DNA from: Aquabacterium fontiphilum | Lineage (GTDB): Bacteria > Pseudomonadota > Gammaproteobacteria > Burkholderiales > Burkholderiaceae_C | Direction: 5' to 3' | Assembly: GCF_009909205.1 (NCBI RefSeq) | Contig: NZ_JAAAPN010000006.1 | Location: 124,001 to 188,000, forward strand | Length of the DNA: 64,000 bases | Shown: in pieces, positions 27,176 to 35,582 of the stretch | How positions within the stretch are numbered: the stretch's first letter is position 1 | How the letters are laid out: the number at the start of each line of letters is the position of its first letter | Position numbers and translations under genes: made by a program | The notes under the pieces: model-generated | The model's input: only the letters and a program-made list of their open reading frames with translations | What the model was told of the DNA's origin: nothing | Databases searched by the model: none

Positions 27176-28138
27176 TCACAGGCCAGCCCACTTCAGGCGG
27201 TTGGCATGCTGCACGTAGAACGCAACCGGATCCGGCGCATCCTTGCCGATGGCGCCGAGCACCTGGTTGATTTCGTCCAGGTGGTTCCAAGGGTAGTTGT
27301 CGCGGATGACCTTGCCCCAGCGGCTGGAACAGCGGCCGACCAGACCGTCGTTGGCCTCATCACCGAAGTAGGTGGCGGTGCCGGCGAGGATGGGATCCGA
27401 CACGTCCCAGCCATTGGTCTTCACGGCAGTGCCCGAGAACGAGTACCAACGAATGGCATTGCCGCGGATGCTGGCCTGCTCGGGGCCCTGACCACAGGGG
27501 GTGGTCGGTGCGGCAGTCGGGAACTTCGCGTTGAAGGCGGCCGAGCCTTCGCTGCTCAGGGCCTTCAGCGCGGTCAGCAGGTCGGTGTCGGAAGTGGTCT
27601 TGTTGCCGGTCAGCCAGGAGATCAGCTTCAGGCCCGCCGTGGCGGTCTGGTCAAAGCCGCCGCCGGGGGTGGTGCCCGCCAGCACGACATCAGCGACCTT
27701 GCTGCCGAAATGGGTGCCGGCCATGGTGCTGACGCTGGCGACCATCTGCGGGACGGTGCCCGCGGCGTAGCGTACGGTCGGGCCACCGTGGCTGTGTCCG
27801 ATCAGGTTGAACTTGGTGACGCCGTCGGCGGCGGCCCACTGCTTCATCTGCTGGATCAGCTCTTCGCCACGGAACTCCGTGGTCTGCGACGGGTTCACCG
27901 ACGCGATGTAGACGGTCGCGCCTTCCTTGCGCAGGTTGCCCGGGATGTCATAGAAGTAATTGACGACGCCGGCGATGTTGTCAAAGCCAATGAAGCCGTG
28001 GACCAGCACGATCGGGTGCTTCGTCTTGGCGGGCTTGGTGAACAGGTTGAGCAGCTGCGCCTGGGCGGGGGCCGCGCACACGAGCGCGGCCGTGGCGGCC
28101 AAGGCCGAGCACGCCAGGCGTGCGGAACGGAAGGTCAT
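27176..28138 (-). CDS. Secreted triacylglycerol lipase, copy 2
   Basis: 320 residues, a tandem paralogue of copy 1 with the same active-site motifs (GHSHGG, NDGLVG, WNHLDEIN) and disulfide cysteines. The signal peptide differs in sequence (MTFRSARLACSALAATAALVCAAPAQA) while the mature start QLLNLFTKPAKTKHPIVLVH is identical. The most different patch is VADVVLAGTTPG against VADEIGANTTPG. It is flanked by its own terminator and by an upstream palindromic site (28170-28192), so it is regulated separately. It must rely on the single foldase gene downstream. Confidence 0.93.
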   Translation of the reverse strand: MTFRSARLACSALAATAALVCAAPAQAQLLNLFTKPAKTKHPIVLVHGFIGFDNIAGVVNYFYDIPGNLRKEGATVYIASVNPSQTTEFRGEELIQQMKQWAAADGVTKFNLIGHSHGGPTVRYAAGTVPQMVASVSTMAGTHFGSKVADVVLAGTTPGGGFDQTATAGLKLISWLTGNKTTSDTDLLTALKALSSEGSAAFNAKFPTAAPTTPCGQGPEQASIRGNAIRWYSFSGTAVKTNGWDVSDPILAGTATYFGDEANDGLVGRCSSRWGKVIRDNYPWNHLDEINQVLGAIGKDAPDPVAFYVQHANRLKWAGL

Positions 28139-28169
28139 GGGTCTCTCTCCTCAGAACGAAGGCAACATT

Positions 28170-28192
28170 CATCACGTGAAAATCACGTGATG
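28170..28192. promoter_or_regulatory. Palindromic operator upstream of lipase copy 2
   Basis: Ten-base arms CATCACGTGA and TCACGTGATG are separated by AAA, and each arm contains the 8-base palindrome TCACGTGA. It lies 31 bases upstream of the lipase start, just after a TATAAC box at about 28194-28199, where a repressor would block initiation. No copy lies before lipase copy 1. The regulator is unknown. Confidence 0.6.
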
Positions 28193-28305
28193 ACGTTATA
28201 CGTACTTCGTTAATGCGATGAGCCCGTGTCAACCCTGGTTTTGGCGGACACTCGCCCCGCCTGCCAGCCACCTGTCGTCAAAGGGCGCGCCGCGTCGCGC
28301 GGGCG

Positions 28306-29217
28306 TCACGCTCCGGCGTCACGTGCCTGTTGCGCCAGCTCGTACAGCTGCTTGCGGGGCAGGCCGGTGAGATCGGCCATCAAACCCGCCGCCTGCTTGA
28401 CGGGCAGGTGCGCAGCCAGCGCCTGCAGCACAGCCGCCTGGGCGGGGCTCAGCGTCGGTGCGTCAACCACGGCGGGCGCAAGGCGCGCGTGCGCCACGAT
28501 CACGTACTCGCCCCGCTCGCGATGCGGGTCGGCCTGCAGCCATGCCGGCCAGTCCGCCGCCGTGAGCGTGACCACTTCCTCGAACTGTTTGGTGAGTTCG
28601 CGCGCCAGCGTCACCCGGCTGTCGGGCGCACGCCGGGCCCAGGCCTGCGCGAGTGCAGCGATGCGGTGCGGCGCCTCGAACAGCACGATGCTGTCGCCGC
28701 CGCGCGCCCCCGCCCCGACGGCGATGTCGAGCGCCGCATCACGGGCGCCCCCCTTGGCGGGCAGGAAACCGAGGAACCGGAAGCCCTGCGCCGTAACGTC
28801 GCCCGCCGCCGACAAGGCCGTGGTCACACTGGAGGGCCCGGGCAACGGTACGACGCGATACCCAGATTCGCGCACAGTCGCGACCAAGCGTGCGCCGGGA
28901 TCGGACACCGCCGGGGTGCCCGCATCGCTGACATAGGCCACCCGGTGACCATCGGCGAGCGCCGCCACCACGCCAGCGGCAGCTTCGGCTTCGTTGTGCT
29001 CATGCAAGGCCATCAGGCGCTTGTCGAGCCCCAGCAGGCGCAGCAAGCCGCCGGTGACGCGGGTGTCCTCGCACGCCACCACGTCGGCCAGCGCCAGCAC
29101 CTGCACGGCACGCAGGCTGACATCGGCCAGGTTGCCGATGGGCGTGGGCACGAGGTAAAGCGCACCTTTGGGATACTGTTGACCCCCGGCCACCTGTTGG
29201 GCCGCCTGGAGCAGCAT
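28306..29217 (-). CDS. rsmI: 16S rRNA (cytidine1402-2'-O)-methyltransferase
   Basis: A SAM-dependent enzyme that 2'-O-methylates C1402 in the ribosomal P site. 303 residues. LYLVPTPIGNLADVSLRAV, the EDTRVTGGLL segment, ALHEHNEAE and VAYVSDAGTPAVSDPG are family motifs. The start at 29217 leaves a single base between it and the TTG start of the divergent yraN; a GTG at 29235 is an alternative that would overlap yraN. Divergent pairing with yraN-diaA-dolP is conserved with E. coli. Confidence 0.95.
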   Translation of the reverse strand: MLLQAAQQVAGGQQYPKGALYLVPTPIGNLADVSLRAVQVLALADVVACEDTRVTGGLLRLLGLDKRLMALHEHNEAEAAAGVVAALADGHRVAYVSDAGTPAVSDPGARLVATVRESGYRVVPLPGPSSVTTALSAAGDVTAQGFRFLGFLPAKGGARDAALDIAVGAGARGGDSIVLFEAPHRIAALAQAWARRAPDSRVTLARELTKQFEEVVTLTAADWPAWLQADPHRERGEYVIVAHARLAPAVVDAPTLSPAQAAVLQALAAHLPVKQAAGLMADLTGLPRKQLYELAQQARDAGA

Positions 29218-29218
29218 C

Positions 29219-29608
29219 TTGGCATCAAAGGTCACGACGACATCCCTGGGAGAAAGAGGTGAGTCGCGGGCGCTGGCGTACCTGCAGTCCCGCGGCTGGA
29301 CATTGCTGGCCCGCAATTATCGGGTGGCCCGCGGCCCGTCCAGACGCGGCGCAGAAATCGATCTCATCATGCAGGAACCCGACGGCACCGTGGTGTTCGT
29401 CGAGGTGCGGCAGCGGCATGGCCGCGCGCACGGGGGTGCCGCGGCATCGGTTTCGTACAGCAAGCAGCGCGCTTGCATCCTGGGCGCGCAGCATTACCTG
29501 CAGCGCTGGCCCACGGCGTGGCCGCCCTGTCGCTTCGATGTCGTGGCCATCGACGGCGACCACTTGCAGTGGATTCCGGCCGCCTTCGACGCCTCGGCGG
29601 CGGGCTGA
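29219..29608 (+). CDS. yraN: YraN family (UPF0102) endonuclease-like protein
   Basis: A small protein of 129 residues with an endonuclease-like fold, of uncertain cellular role. GERGESRALAYLQSRGW and ARNYRV form the start, followed by AEIDLIMQ and VVFVEVRQR. These give the Asp and Glu of a PD-(D/E)xK site, with Arg where Lys is usual. The start is probably the TTG at 29219, with GGAG eight bases upstream; no ATG is available before the conserved region. It lies six bases before the diaA-like gene. Confidence 0.9.
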   Translation: MASKVTTTSLGERGESRALAYLQSRGWTLLARNYRVARGPSRRGAEIDLIMQEPDGTVVFVEVRQRHGRAHGGAAASVSYSKQRACILGAQHYLQRWPTAWPPCRFDVVAIDGDHLQWIPAAFDASAAG

Positions 29609-29614
29609 CTTATC

Positions 29615-30205
29615 ATGCCGCCCATGTCGGAATCCCCGTTTCAACAGGCCTTCGTGCAGCAGCCCATGCTGGAAGCGGCGGACTGGCTGTATCAGTCCTC
29701 CGAGCGGCTGGCGCTGCAACTGAACTACGCGGCGCAGGCCATCATCCACTCCGTGACGGCCGGCGGCCGGGTGCTGTGCGCAGGCGAGGCCGAAGCGCAA
29801 TGGCTGGCCAGCCAGGCGGCCCAGGGCCTGATGCGCGGTGTAGGCCGTGAACGCCCACCGCTGGCCGCCATGCACCTGCAGGCGCCGGCCCACCCGGATG
29901 CCCCCTCCCTGGATCAGCAAGTCCGGGCCTGGGGCCACCCGGGTGACATCTGGCTGGCGTTCTCATTGGAGCGCGACGAAGCCGACCTGCGCGCCGCCAC
30001 CGCGTCGGCCAGGGAACTCGACATGACGCTGGTGGTCTTCACCGGAGAGTCGGCTCAGACGCTAGGCCCCCTGCTGCGCGACACCGACGTGTGGGTGCCA
30101 CTGCCCTGCGCACACGCAGGCACCCTGTTTGCCGTGGCATGGCTGGCCCTCGATGGCCTGTGCCATGCCGTGGACACCTGTTTATTAGGAGATGCTGCCG
30201 GATGA
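29615..30205 (+). CDS. diaA: SIS-domain protein, DiaA/phosphoheptose isomerase-like
   Basis: 196 residues with a single SIS alpha/beta domain. In E. coli DiaA binds DnaA and promotes replication initiation. Here the phosphosugar-binding loop, usually Gly-Asn-Gly-Gly-Ser like, reads CAGEAEAQWLAS and the second Ser/Thr loop reads FTGESAQT, so sugar isomerase activity is unlikely. The position between yraN and a dolP gene matches E. coli, supporting the DiaA assignment. The stop overlaps the dolP start (ATGA). Start 29615 or 29624; neither has a clear ribosome binding site. An inactive isomerase-like protein of other function is possible. Confidence 0.75.
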   Translation: MPPMSESPFQQAFVQQPMLEAADWLYQSSERLALQLNYAAQAIIHSVTAGGRVLCAGEAEAQWLASQAAQGLMRGVGRERPPLAAMHLQAPAHPDAPSLDQQVRAWGHPGDIWLAFSLERDEADLRAATASARELDMTLVVFTGESAQTLGPLLRDTDVWVPLPCAHAGTLFAVAWLALDGLCHAVDTCLLGDAAG

Positions 30206-30918
30206 CCCGTTTGACGCCCCCTTGCCCCACCCGCCGCACGCTGACCGCCGGCATCACGCCACGCCTGGCCACCCGAGTGGCCATGGGCCTGACGGCCGCG
30301 ACGCTGGCCGTCGCCAGCCTGACGGCCTGCGCACCGCTGGTGCTGGGCACCGCCGTGGGCGGCGCAATGATGGCCACCGACCGTCGGACGTCGGGCGCGC
30401 TGGTCGAGGACAAGGCCATCCAGCTCAAGGCCAGCAACCGCATCCGTGAAGTGCTCAGCGACCGCGGCCGCGTGAGCGTCAACGCCTACAACCGCCGCGT
30501 GCTGATCACCGGAGAGGTGCCCACCGAAGCCGATCGGGCCGCCGTGGCTTCGGCCGTGGCGGCCGTGGAAAACGTCAACGGCGTGGTCAACGAACTGGTG
30601 GTCGGGCCGGCGGCCACGCTCTCCACCCGCTCGTCGGACGCCGTGCTGGCGACCAAGGTGCGCGCCACCCTGGTCGATGCGCGTGACCTGATGTCCAACG
30701 CTTTCGATGTGGTGGTGGCCCGTGGCGAGGTCTACCTGATGGGCATCGTGACCGAACGCGAGGCACGCAGCGCCTCTGAACTGGTGTCGACCATCTCGGG
30801 CGTGCGCCGCGTGGTCAAGGTGTTCGAGTACATCAGCGAGGACGAATTGGCCGGACGTCTGCCACGCCCGGCGCCGGGCAGCTCGCTGCCGGCGCCTTCG
30901 GGTTCATCGGCGCCCTGA
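30202..30918 (+). CDS. dolP: BON-domain outer-membrane lipoprotein DolP
   Basis: 238 residues. The signal peptide ends in the lipobox SLTAC (residues about 40-44). Two BON domains follow (residues about 72-140 and 150-220; VLITGEVPTEADR and VYLMGIVTEREARSA), then a Pro/Ser-rich tail. In E. coli DolP supports outer-membrane integrity at division sites. The start at 30202 overlaps the upstream stop and has AGGAG about 11 bases before it. Last gene of the yraN-diaA-dolP operon. Confidence 0.92.
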   Translation: MTRLTPPCPTRRTLTAGITPRLATRVAMGLTAATLAVASLTACAPLVLGTAVGGAMMATDRRTSGALVEDKAIQLKASNRIREVLSDRGRVSVNAYNRRVLITGEVPTEADRAAVASAVAAVENVNGVVNELVVGPAATLSTRSSDAVLATKVRATLVDARDLMSNAFDVVVARGEVYLMGIVTEREARSASELVSTISGVRRVVKVFEYISEDELAGRLPRPAPGSSLPAPSGSSAP

Positions 30919-30936
30919 CGGAAGGCCCGGACGGGC

Positions 30937-31866
30937 TCAGCGCAGACGCTTGATCAGGCTGGAGGTGTCCAGCCGGCCCGCCCCCTGGGCCTGCAGATCG
31001 CCATAAAACTGGTCGACCAGGGCCGTGACCGGCAGGCGCGCTCCCTGGCGGCGTGCTTCATCGAGCACCAGCCCGAGGTCCTTGCGCATCCAGTCGACGG
31101 CAAAGCCGAAATCGAACCGGTCCTCGAGCATCGTGGGACCGCGGTTGAGCATCTGCCAGCTGCTGGCCGCGCCCTGGCCGATGACGTGCAACACGGCCGC
31201 CATGTCCAGGCCGGCTCGTTCGCCAAAGGCCAAGCCCTCGGCCAGGCCTTGCAGCAAGCCGGCCACGCAAATCTGATTGACCATCTTGGCCAGTTGGCCC
31301 GCGCCCGCGCCGCCCAGCAGTGTGACGGCACGCGCGTACGCGCCCACGATGGGCTCGATTCGCGCAAAGGCATCGGCCTGACCGCCGCACATCACCGTCA
31401 GTGTGCCCTGCTCGGCGCCGACATTGCCGCCTGAGACGGGCGCATCGACCCAATGCACGCCACGCTCGTCGCACGCTGCATGCATTTGCCGCGCCAGGTT
31501 GGCCGACGTGGTGGTGTGGTCAACCACGATGGCGCCGGGCGCCAGGGTCGCCAGCGCGCCATCGGCCGGGCCACCCGGCAGCCCCTCACCGAGCAGCACC
31601 TGCCGAACGTCGTCGTCACGGCCCACACACAGCAGCACGATCTGCGCGCCACAGGCGGCATCCGCCGGGCTCAGCGCCACCCGCCCGCCATGCGCCTGAT
31701 GCCAGGCCTCAGCCTTGGCCGCCGTGCGGTTGAACACGGCCATGGTGTGGCCGGCTCGCGCGAGATGGGCAGCCATCGCCGCCCCCATCGTGCCCAGACC
31801 GATGAAGGCCAGAGGCTGCGGCGCGACCGCCGCGTAGGGCTTGTCGGCAATCCGCATCGCGCTCAC
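30937..31866 (-). CDS. NAD(P)-dependent beta-hydroxyacid dehydrogenase
   Basis: 309 residues of the 3-hydroxyisobutyrate / tartronate semialdehyde reductase family. The nucleotide site is FIGLGTMGAAMAAHLARAGH, the substrate loop is DAPVSGGNVGAEQGTLTVM, and the catalytic Lys lies in GAGQLAKMVNQI. The exact substrate is not evident. The start overlaps the pilU stop as GTGA (31866); an ATG at 31857 is also possible. The coupling with pilU is tight, yet no functional link to pili is known. Confidence 0.9.
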   Translation of the reverse strand: MSAMRIADKPYAAVAPQPLAFIGLGTMGAAMAAHLARAGHTMAVFNRTAAKAEAWHQAHGGRVALSPADAACGAQIVLLCVGRDDDVRQVLLGEGLPGGPADGALATLAPGAIVVDHTTTSANLARQMHAACDERGVHWVDAPVSGGNVGAEQGTLTVMCGGQADAFARIEPIVGAYARAVTLLGGAGAGQLAKMVNQICVAGLLQGLAEGLAFGERAGLDMAAVLHVIGQGAASSWQMLNRGPTMLEDRFDFGFAVDWMRKDLGLVLDEARRQGARLPVTALVDQFYGDLQAQGAGRLDTSSLIKRLR

Positions 31867-32999
31867 ATCACCTTGAGATGCTCGGTGCCTTCGGACAGGT
31901 CACGGTTGCGCGCGCGCTCGCTTTGCAGCTTGATCTGCAAACGCAGGTCATTGACGGAGTCGGCGTTGCGCAGTGCGTCTTCGTAGGTCACGTCGTTGCC
32001 CTCGTACAAGTCGAACAGCGCCTGGTCGAAGGTCTGCATGCCCAACTCGCGGGACTTCTTCATGATCTCCTTGATCTCGCCGACCTGCCCCTGGAAGATC
32101 ATGTCCGAGATCAGGGGCGAGTTCAGCATGATCTCGACAGCAGCCACCCGACCCTTGCCCTCCTGGCGAGGCAACAGGCGCTGCGACACCATGGACTTGA
32201 GGTTGAGCGACAGGTCCATCAGCAGCTGGGTACGGCGCTCTTCGGGGAAGAAGTTGATGATGCGGTCCAGCGCCTGGTTGGCGCTGTTGGCGTGCAAGGT
32301 GGCCATGCACAGGTGGCCGGTCTCGGCAAACTGCACGGCGTGCTCCATGGTCTCGCGGTCACGGATCTCACCCATCAGAATGACGTCGGGCGCCTGACGC
32401 AGCGTGTTCTTGAGCGCCATCTCCCACCCGTCGGTGTCGATGCCGATCTCGCGCTGGGTGACGATGCTGTTCTTGTGAGGGTGCACGAACTCGACCGGGT
32501 CTTCCAGCGTGATGATGTGGCCGTAGGAGTTCTCGTTGCGGTAGTCGACCATGGCCGCCAGCGTGGTCGACTTGCCCGAGCCGGTGGCACCGACCATGAT
32601 GACCAGTCCGCGCTTGGTCATGGCGACTTCCTTCAGGATCTGCGGCAAACCCAGACCGTCAATGGTGGGCAGTTGTTGCGGGATCACCCGAAGCACCAGC
32701 CCGACGTGGCCCTGCTGGATGAACGCATTGACCCGGAAACGGCCAATCCCGGACGGGCTGATGGCAAAGTTGCACTCCTTGGTGCGCTCAAATTCAGCGG
32801 CCTGCTTGTCGTTCATGATGACGCGGGCCAGCGCCATCGTGTGCTGCGAGCTCAGGGGCTGGGGCGAGACCTTGGTGACCTTGCCGTCAACCTTGATGGC
32901 CGGTGGAAAGTCGGCCGTGAGGAACAGGTCGGAGCCGCCGCGCGCCACCATCAGGCGCAGGAGGTCGTTGATGAACTTGGATGCCTGATCGCGTTCCAT
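31863..32999 (-). CDS. pilU: Type IV pilus retraction ATPase PilU
   Basis: A cytoplasmic accessory retraction motor of twitching pili. 378 residues. Walker A GATGSGKST at 137-145, the Asp box LEDPVEFVHPH, Walker B DVILMGEIRDRETM and the His box region TGHLCMATLHANSA are complete. It follows pilT by 40 bases; the pair is the standard retraction operon. Confidence 0.97.
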   Translation of the reverse strand: MERDQASKFINDLLRLMVARGGSDLFLTADFPPAIKVDGKVTKVSPQPLSSQHTMALARVIMNDKQAAEFERTKECNFAISPSGIGRFRVNAFIQQGHVGLVLRVIPQQLPTIDGLGLPQILKEVAMTKRGLVIMVGATGSGKSTTLAAMVDYRNENSYGHIITLEDPVEFVHPHKNSIVTQREIGIDTDGWEMALKNTLRQAPDVILMGEIRDRETMEHAVQFAETGHLCMATLHANSANQALDRIINFFPEERRTQLLMDLSLNLKSMVSQRLLPRQEGKGRVAAVEIMLNSPLISDMIFQGQVGEIKEIMKKSRELGMQTFDQALFDLYEGNDVTYEDALRNADSVNDLRLQIKLQSERARNRDLSEGTEHLKVM

Positions 33000-33039
33000 G
33001 GTGGTGATGCCCTGAAGTCAGAAAACGACGCCCGCTGCG

Positions 33040-34083
33040 TCAGCCCGGGAAGTTCTCGGGGATCTTGGCGCGCGAGCGGGCCTCGGACGCCGAAATGATG
33101 TTGCGGCGGACGAGATCGGCCAGGTTCTGGTCGAGCGTCTGCATGCCCACGCTGTTGCCGGTCTGGATGGACGAATACATCTGCGCCACCTTGTTCTCAC
33201 GGATCAGGTTGCGGATGGCGGGGGTGCCGATCATGATTTCGTGGGCAGCCACCCGGCCGTTGCCGTCCTTGGTCTTGCACAGCGTCTGAGAAATGACGGC
33301 CTGCAGCGACTCGGACAGCATGGCGCGCACCATGTCCTTCTCGGCCGCGGGGAAGACGTCGACGATCCGGTCGATGGTCTTAGCCGCGCTGGAGGTGTGC
33401 AGGGTGCCGAAGACGAGGTGACCAGTTTCCGCCGCCGTCAGCGCCAGGCGGATGGTTTCCAGATCGCGCATTTCGCCCACGAGGATAGCGTCCGGGTCTT
33501 CACGCAGCGCCGAGCGCAGCGCGTTGGAGAAGCTCAGCGTGTGCGGGCCAACCTCGCGTTGGTTGATCAGACACTTCTTGGATTCGTGCACGAACTCGAT
33601 CGGGTCTTCGACGGTCAGGATGTGGCCGTACTCGTGTTCATTGAGGTGGTTGACCATGGCCGCCAGCGTGGTCGACTTGCCCGAGCCGGTGGGGCCGGTG
33701 ACCAGCACCAGACCGCGGGGCTTGAGCGCCAGCTCCTGGAACACCTTGGGCGCGTTGAGCTGCTCCAGCGTGAGGATCTTCGATGGAATGGTGCGGAACA
33801 CCGCGCCGGAGCCCCGGCTCTGGTTGAAGGCGTTGACCCGAAAGCGCGCCAGCCCCTGGATCTCGAACGAGAAGTCGCACTCGAGCGTCTCTTCGTAGTG
33901 CTTGCGCTGCGAGTCGTTCATGATGTCGTACACCATGTCGTGGACCTGCTTGTGGTCCAGCGGGTCGACGTTGATGCGCCGCACGTCGCCATGCACCCGG
34001 ATCATCGGGGGCAGGCCCGCGGACAGATGGAGGTCGGATGCCTTGTTCTTGACCGCGAAGGCCAGCAGCTGGGTGATATCCAT
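33040..34083 (-). CDS. pilT: Type IV pilus retraction ATPase PilT
   Basis: The main hexameric retraction motor. 347 residues. Walker A GPTGSGKST at 130-138, VEDPIEFVHESKKCLINQRE, Walker B DAILVGEMRDLETI, TGHLVFGTLHTSSAAKTIDR, and the AIRNLIRENKVAQMYSSIQTG motif needed for retraction. Divergent from yggS with only 36 bases between, the usual neighbour. No pilus structural genes lie in the window. Confidence 0.98.
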   Translation of the reverse strand: MDITQLLAFAVKNKASDLHLSAGLPPMIRVHGDVRRINVDPLDHKQVHDMVYDIMNDSQRKHYEETLECDFSFEIQGLARFRVNAFNQSRGSGAVFRTIPSKILTLEQLNAPKVFQELALKPRGLVLVTGPTGSGKSTTLAAMVNHLNEHEYGHILTVEDPIEFVHESKKCLINQREVGPHTLSFSNALRSALREDPDAILVGEMRDLETIRLALTAAETGHLVFGTLHTSSAAKTIDRIVDVFPAAEKDMVRAMLSESLQAVISQTLCKTKDGNGRVAAHEIMIGTPAIRNLIRENKVAQMYSSIQTGNSVGMQTLDQNLADLVRRNIISASEARSRAKIPENFPG

Positions 34084-34119
34084 GGATGATGTGAGGGTGT
34101 ACGACAGAGCGACCCCATT

Positions 34120-34806
34120 ATGGCGACGATCCCTGACCGCCTACAACGAGTGAGAGACAGGATAAGCCAGGCTTGTTCACGATTTGGGCGACCAGACGAC
34201 AGCGTGACGCTGCTGGCGGTGAGCAAGACGTTTCCAGGCGTAACCGTGCGCGAAGCTTTTGCCGCCGGCCAACGCCGGTTCGGCGAGAACTACGTGCAGG
34301 AGGGCGTGACCAAGATCGCCGAACTGGCCGACCTGCGGGCCGAGATCGAATGGCACATGATCGGCCCGGTGCAGAGCAACAAGACCCGGGTGGTCGCCGA
34401 ACACTTCGACTGGGTGCACACGGTTGACCGGTTGAAGGTGGCCGAGCGGCTCAGCGCCCAGCGCCCTGCCGACTTGCGGCCGCTGCAGGTGTGCGTGCAG
34501 GTCAACACCAGCGGCGAGGCCAGCAAGAGTGGCGTGGCGCCAGCCGAGGCCCTGGCACTGGCCCGGACGGTGGCGGCACTGCCTCGACTGCAGTTGCGCG
34601 GCGTCATGGCCCTACCCGCGCCCAGCGTCGATCCAGCCGTGCAACGGGCGGAACTGGCTGCTGTGCGGGCCGTCTATGACGACCTGCGGGCCGCAGGCTT
34701 GCCGCTGGACACACTGTCCATGGGCATGAGCCAGGATCTGGAAACCGCCATCGAACTGGGGTCTACCCTGGTCAGGGTGGGTACGGCCCTATTTGGACAG
34801 CGCTGA
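34120..34806 (+). CDS. yggS: Pyridoxal phosphate homeostasis protein, YggS family
   Basis: A PLP-binding TIM-barrel protein with no known catalysis. 228 residues. The PLP Lys lies in LLAVSKTFP, then FGENYVQEG, WHMIGPVQSNK, VNTSGEASKSG and LSMGMSQDLETAIELGST. It usually clusters with proC; here a two-component system lies between them. Confidence 0.96.
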   Translation: MATIPDRLQRVRDRISQACSRFGRPDDSVTLLAVSKTFPGVTVREAFAAGQRRFGENYVQEGVTKIAELADLRAEIEWHMIGPVQSNKTRVVAEHFDWVHTVDRLKVAERLSAQRPADLRPLQVCVQVNTSGEASKSGVAPAEALALARTVAALPRLQLRGVMALPAPSVDPAVQRAELAAVRAVYDDLRAAGLPLDTLSMGMSQDLETAIELGSTLVRVGTALFGQR

Positions 34807-34841
34807 GGAGGCACTACCATCTCGGTCGAAAGAGACACGGT

Positions 34842-35582
34842 ATGGAAGTCACCCGAGCGCCCCACTATCTGCTGGTCGATGACCACAGCCTGATCCGGGA
34901 AGGCATGATGCAGGCCATCCGCAGCCTGGATCCGCATGCCCGTTTTTCGCAGGCCAACAGCCTGCAGTCGGCGCTTGCGCTGCTGGAGGCGCCTTCGGAC
35001 GAACCCATCGACGTGGTGCTGCTCGACCTGGGTCTGCCCGACAGCCGGGGCATCGCCACGTTGCAGGCCGTCCGCCAGGCTGCGCCCATGCAGCGCATCG
35101 GCATCATCACCGGTCACAGCGACGTACAGATCGCGCTGGAGTGCATCCACCACGGCGCGTCGTGTTTCATTCCCAAACTCGCCGAGATCGATGGGTTCAT
35201 GAACGCGCTGAAGGCGCTGGTCGAAGGCCGGCTGCACTTCCCTTCCGAACTGCTGTCCACCAGCGAGGTCAACTGGCCGACGCCCGAAGAAGAATCCCAG
35301 CCACGGGTCATCCGCCTGACGCCGCGTCAGAAAGACGTACTGCAGTGGATCCTCAAGGGCTGCACCAACCAGGCCATTGCCTCGGCCCTGGGCATCAGCG
35401 CCGAGACGGTCAAGCTGCATGTGAGCGCCATCTTCCGCGCCTACGGCGTGCACAGTCGCACGCAGCTGGTGCTGCTGTGCTCGCACAGCCCCGGCGTGCT
35501 GGCCCGCACCGAGGGCGACGGCAGCAGCCAGCCCATGCCCCTCGATGGCCCGGATGACCCGCTGAGAGAAAGCGTGGCGTGA
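34842..35582 (+). CDS. LuxR/NarL-family response regulator
   Basis: 246 residues. The receiver domain (residues 8-125) has Asp13/Asp14, phospho-acceptor Asp62 in VVLLDLGLPD and Lys112 in CFIPKL. A C-terminal LuxR helix-turn-helix (residues about 158-215, LTPRQKDVLQWILKGCTNQAIASALGISAETVK) binds DNA. Its stop overlaps the GTG start of the kinase gene, so the pair is a two-component system. Targets are unknown. Confidence 0.92.
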   Translation: MEVTRAPHYLLVDDHSLIREGMMQAIRSLDPHARFSQANSLQSALALLEAPSDEPIDVVLLDLGLPDSRGIATLQAVRQAAPMQRIGIITGHSDVQIALECIHHGASCFIPKLAEIDGFMNALKALVEGRLHFPSELLSTSEVNWPTPEEESQPRVIRLTPRQKDVLQWILKGCTNQAIASALGISAETVKLHVSAIFRAYGVHSRTQLVLLCSHSPGVLARTEGDGSSQPMPLDGPDDPLRESVA

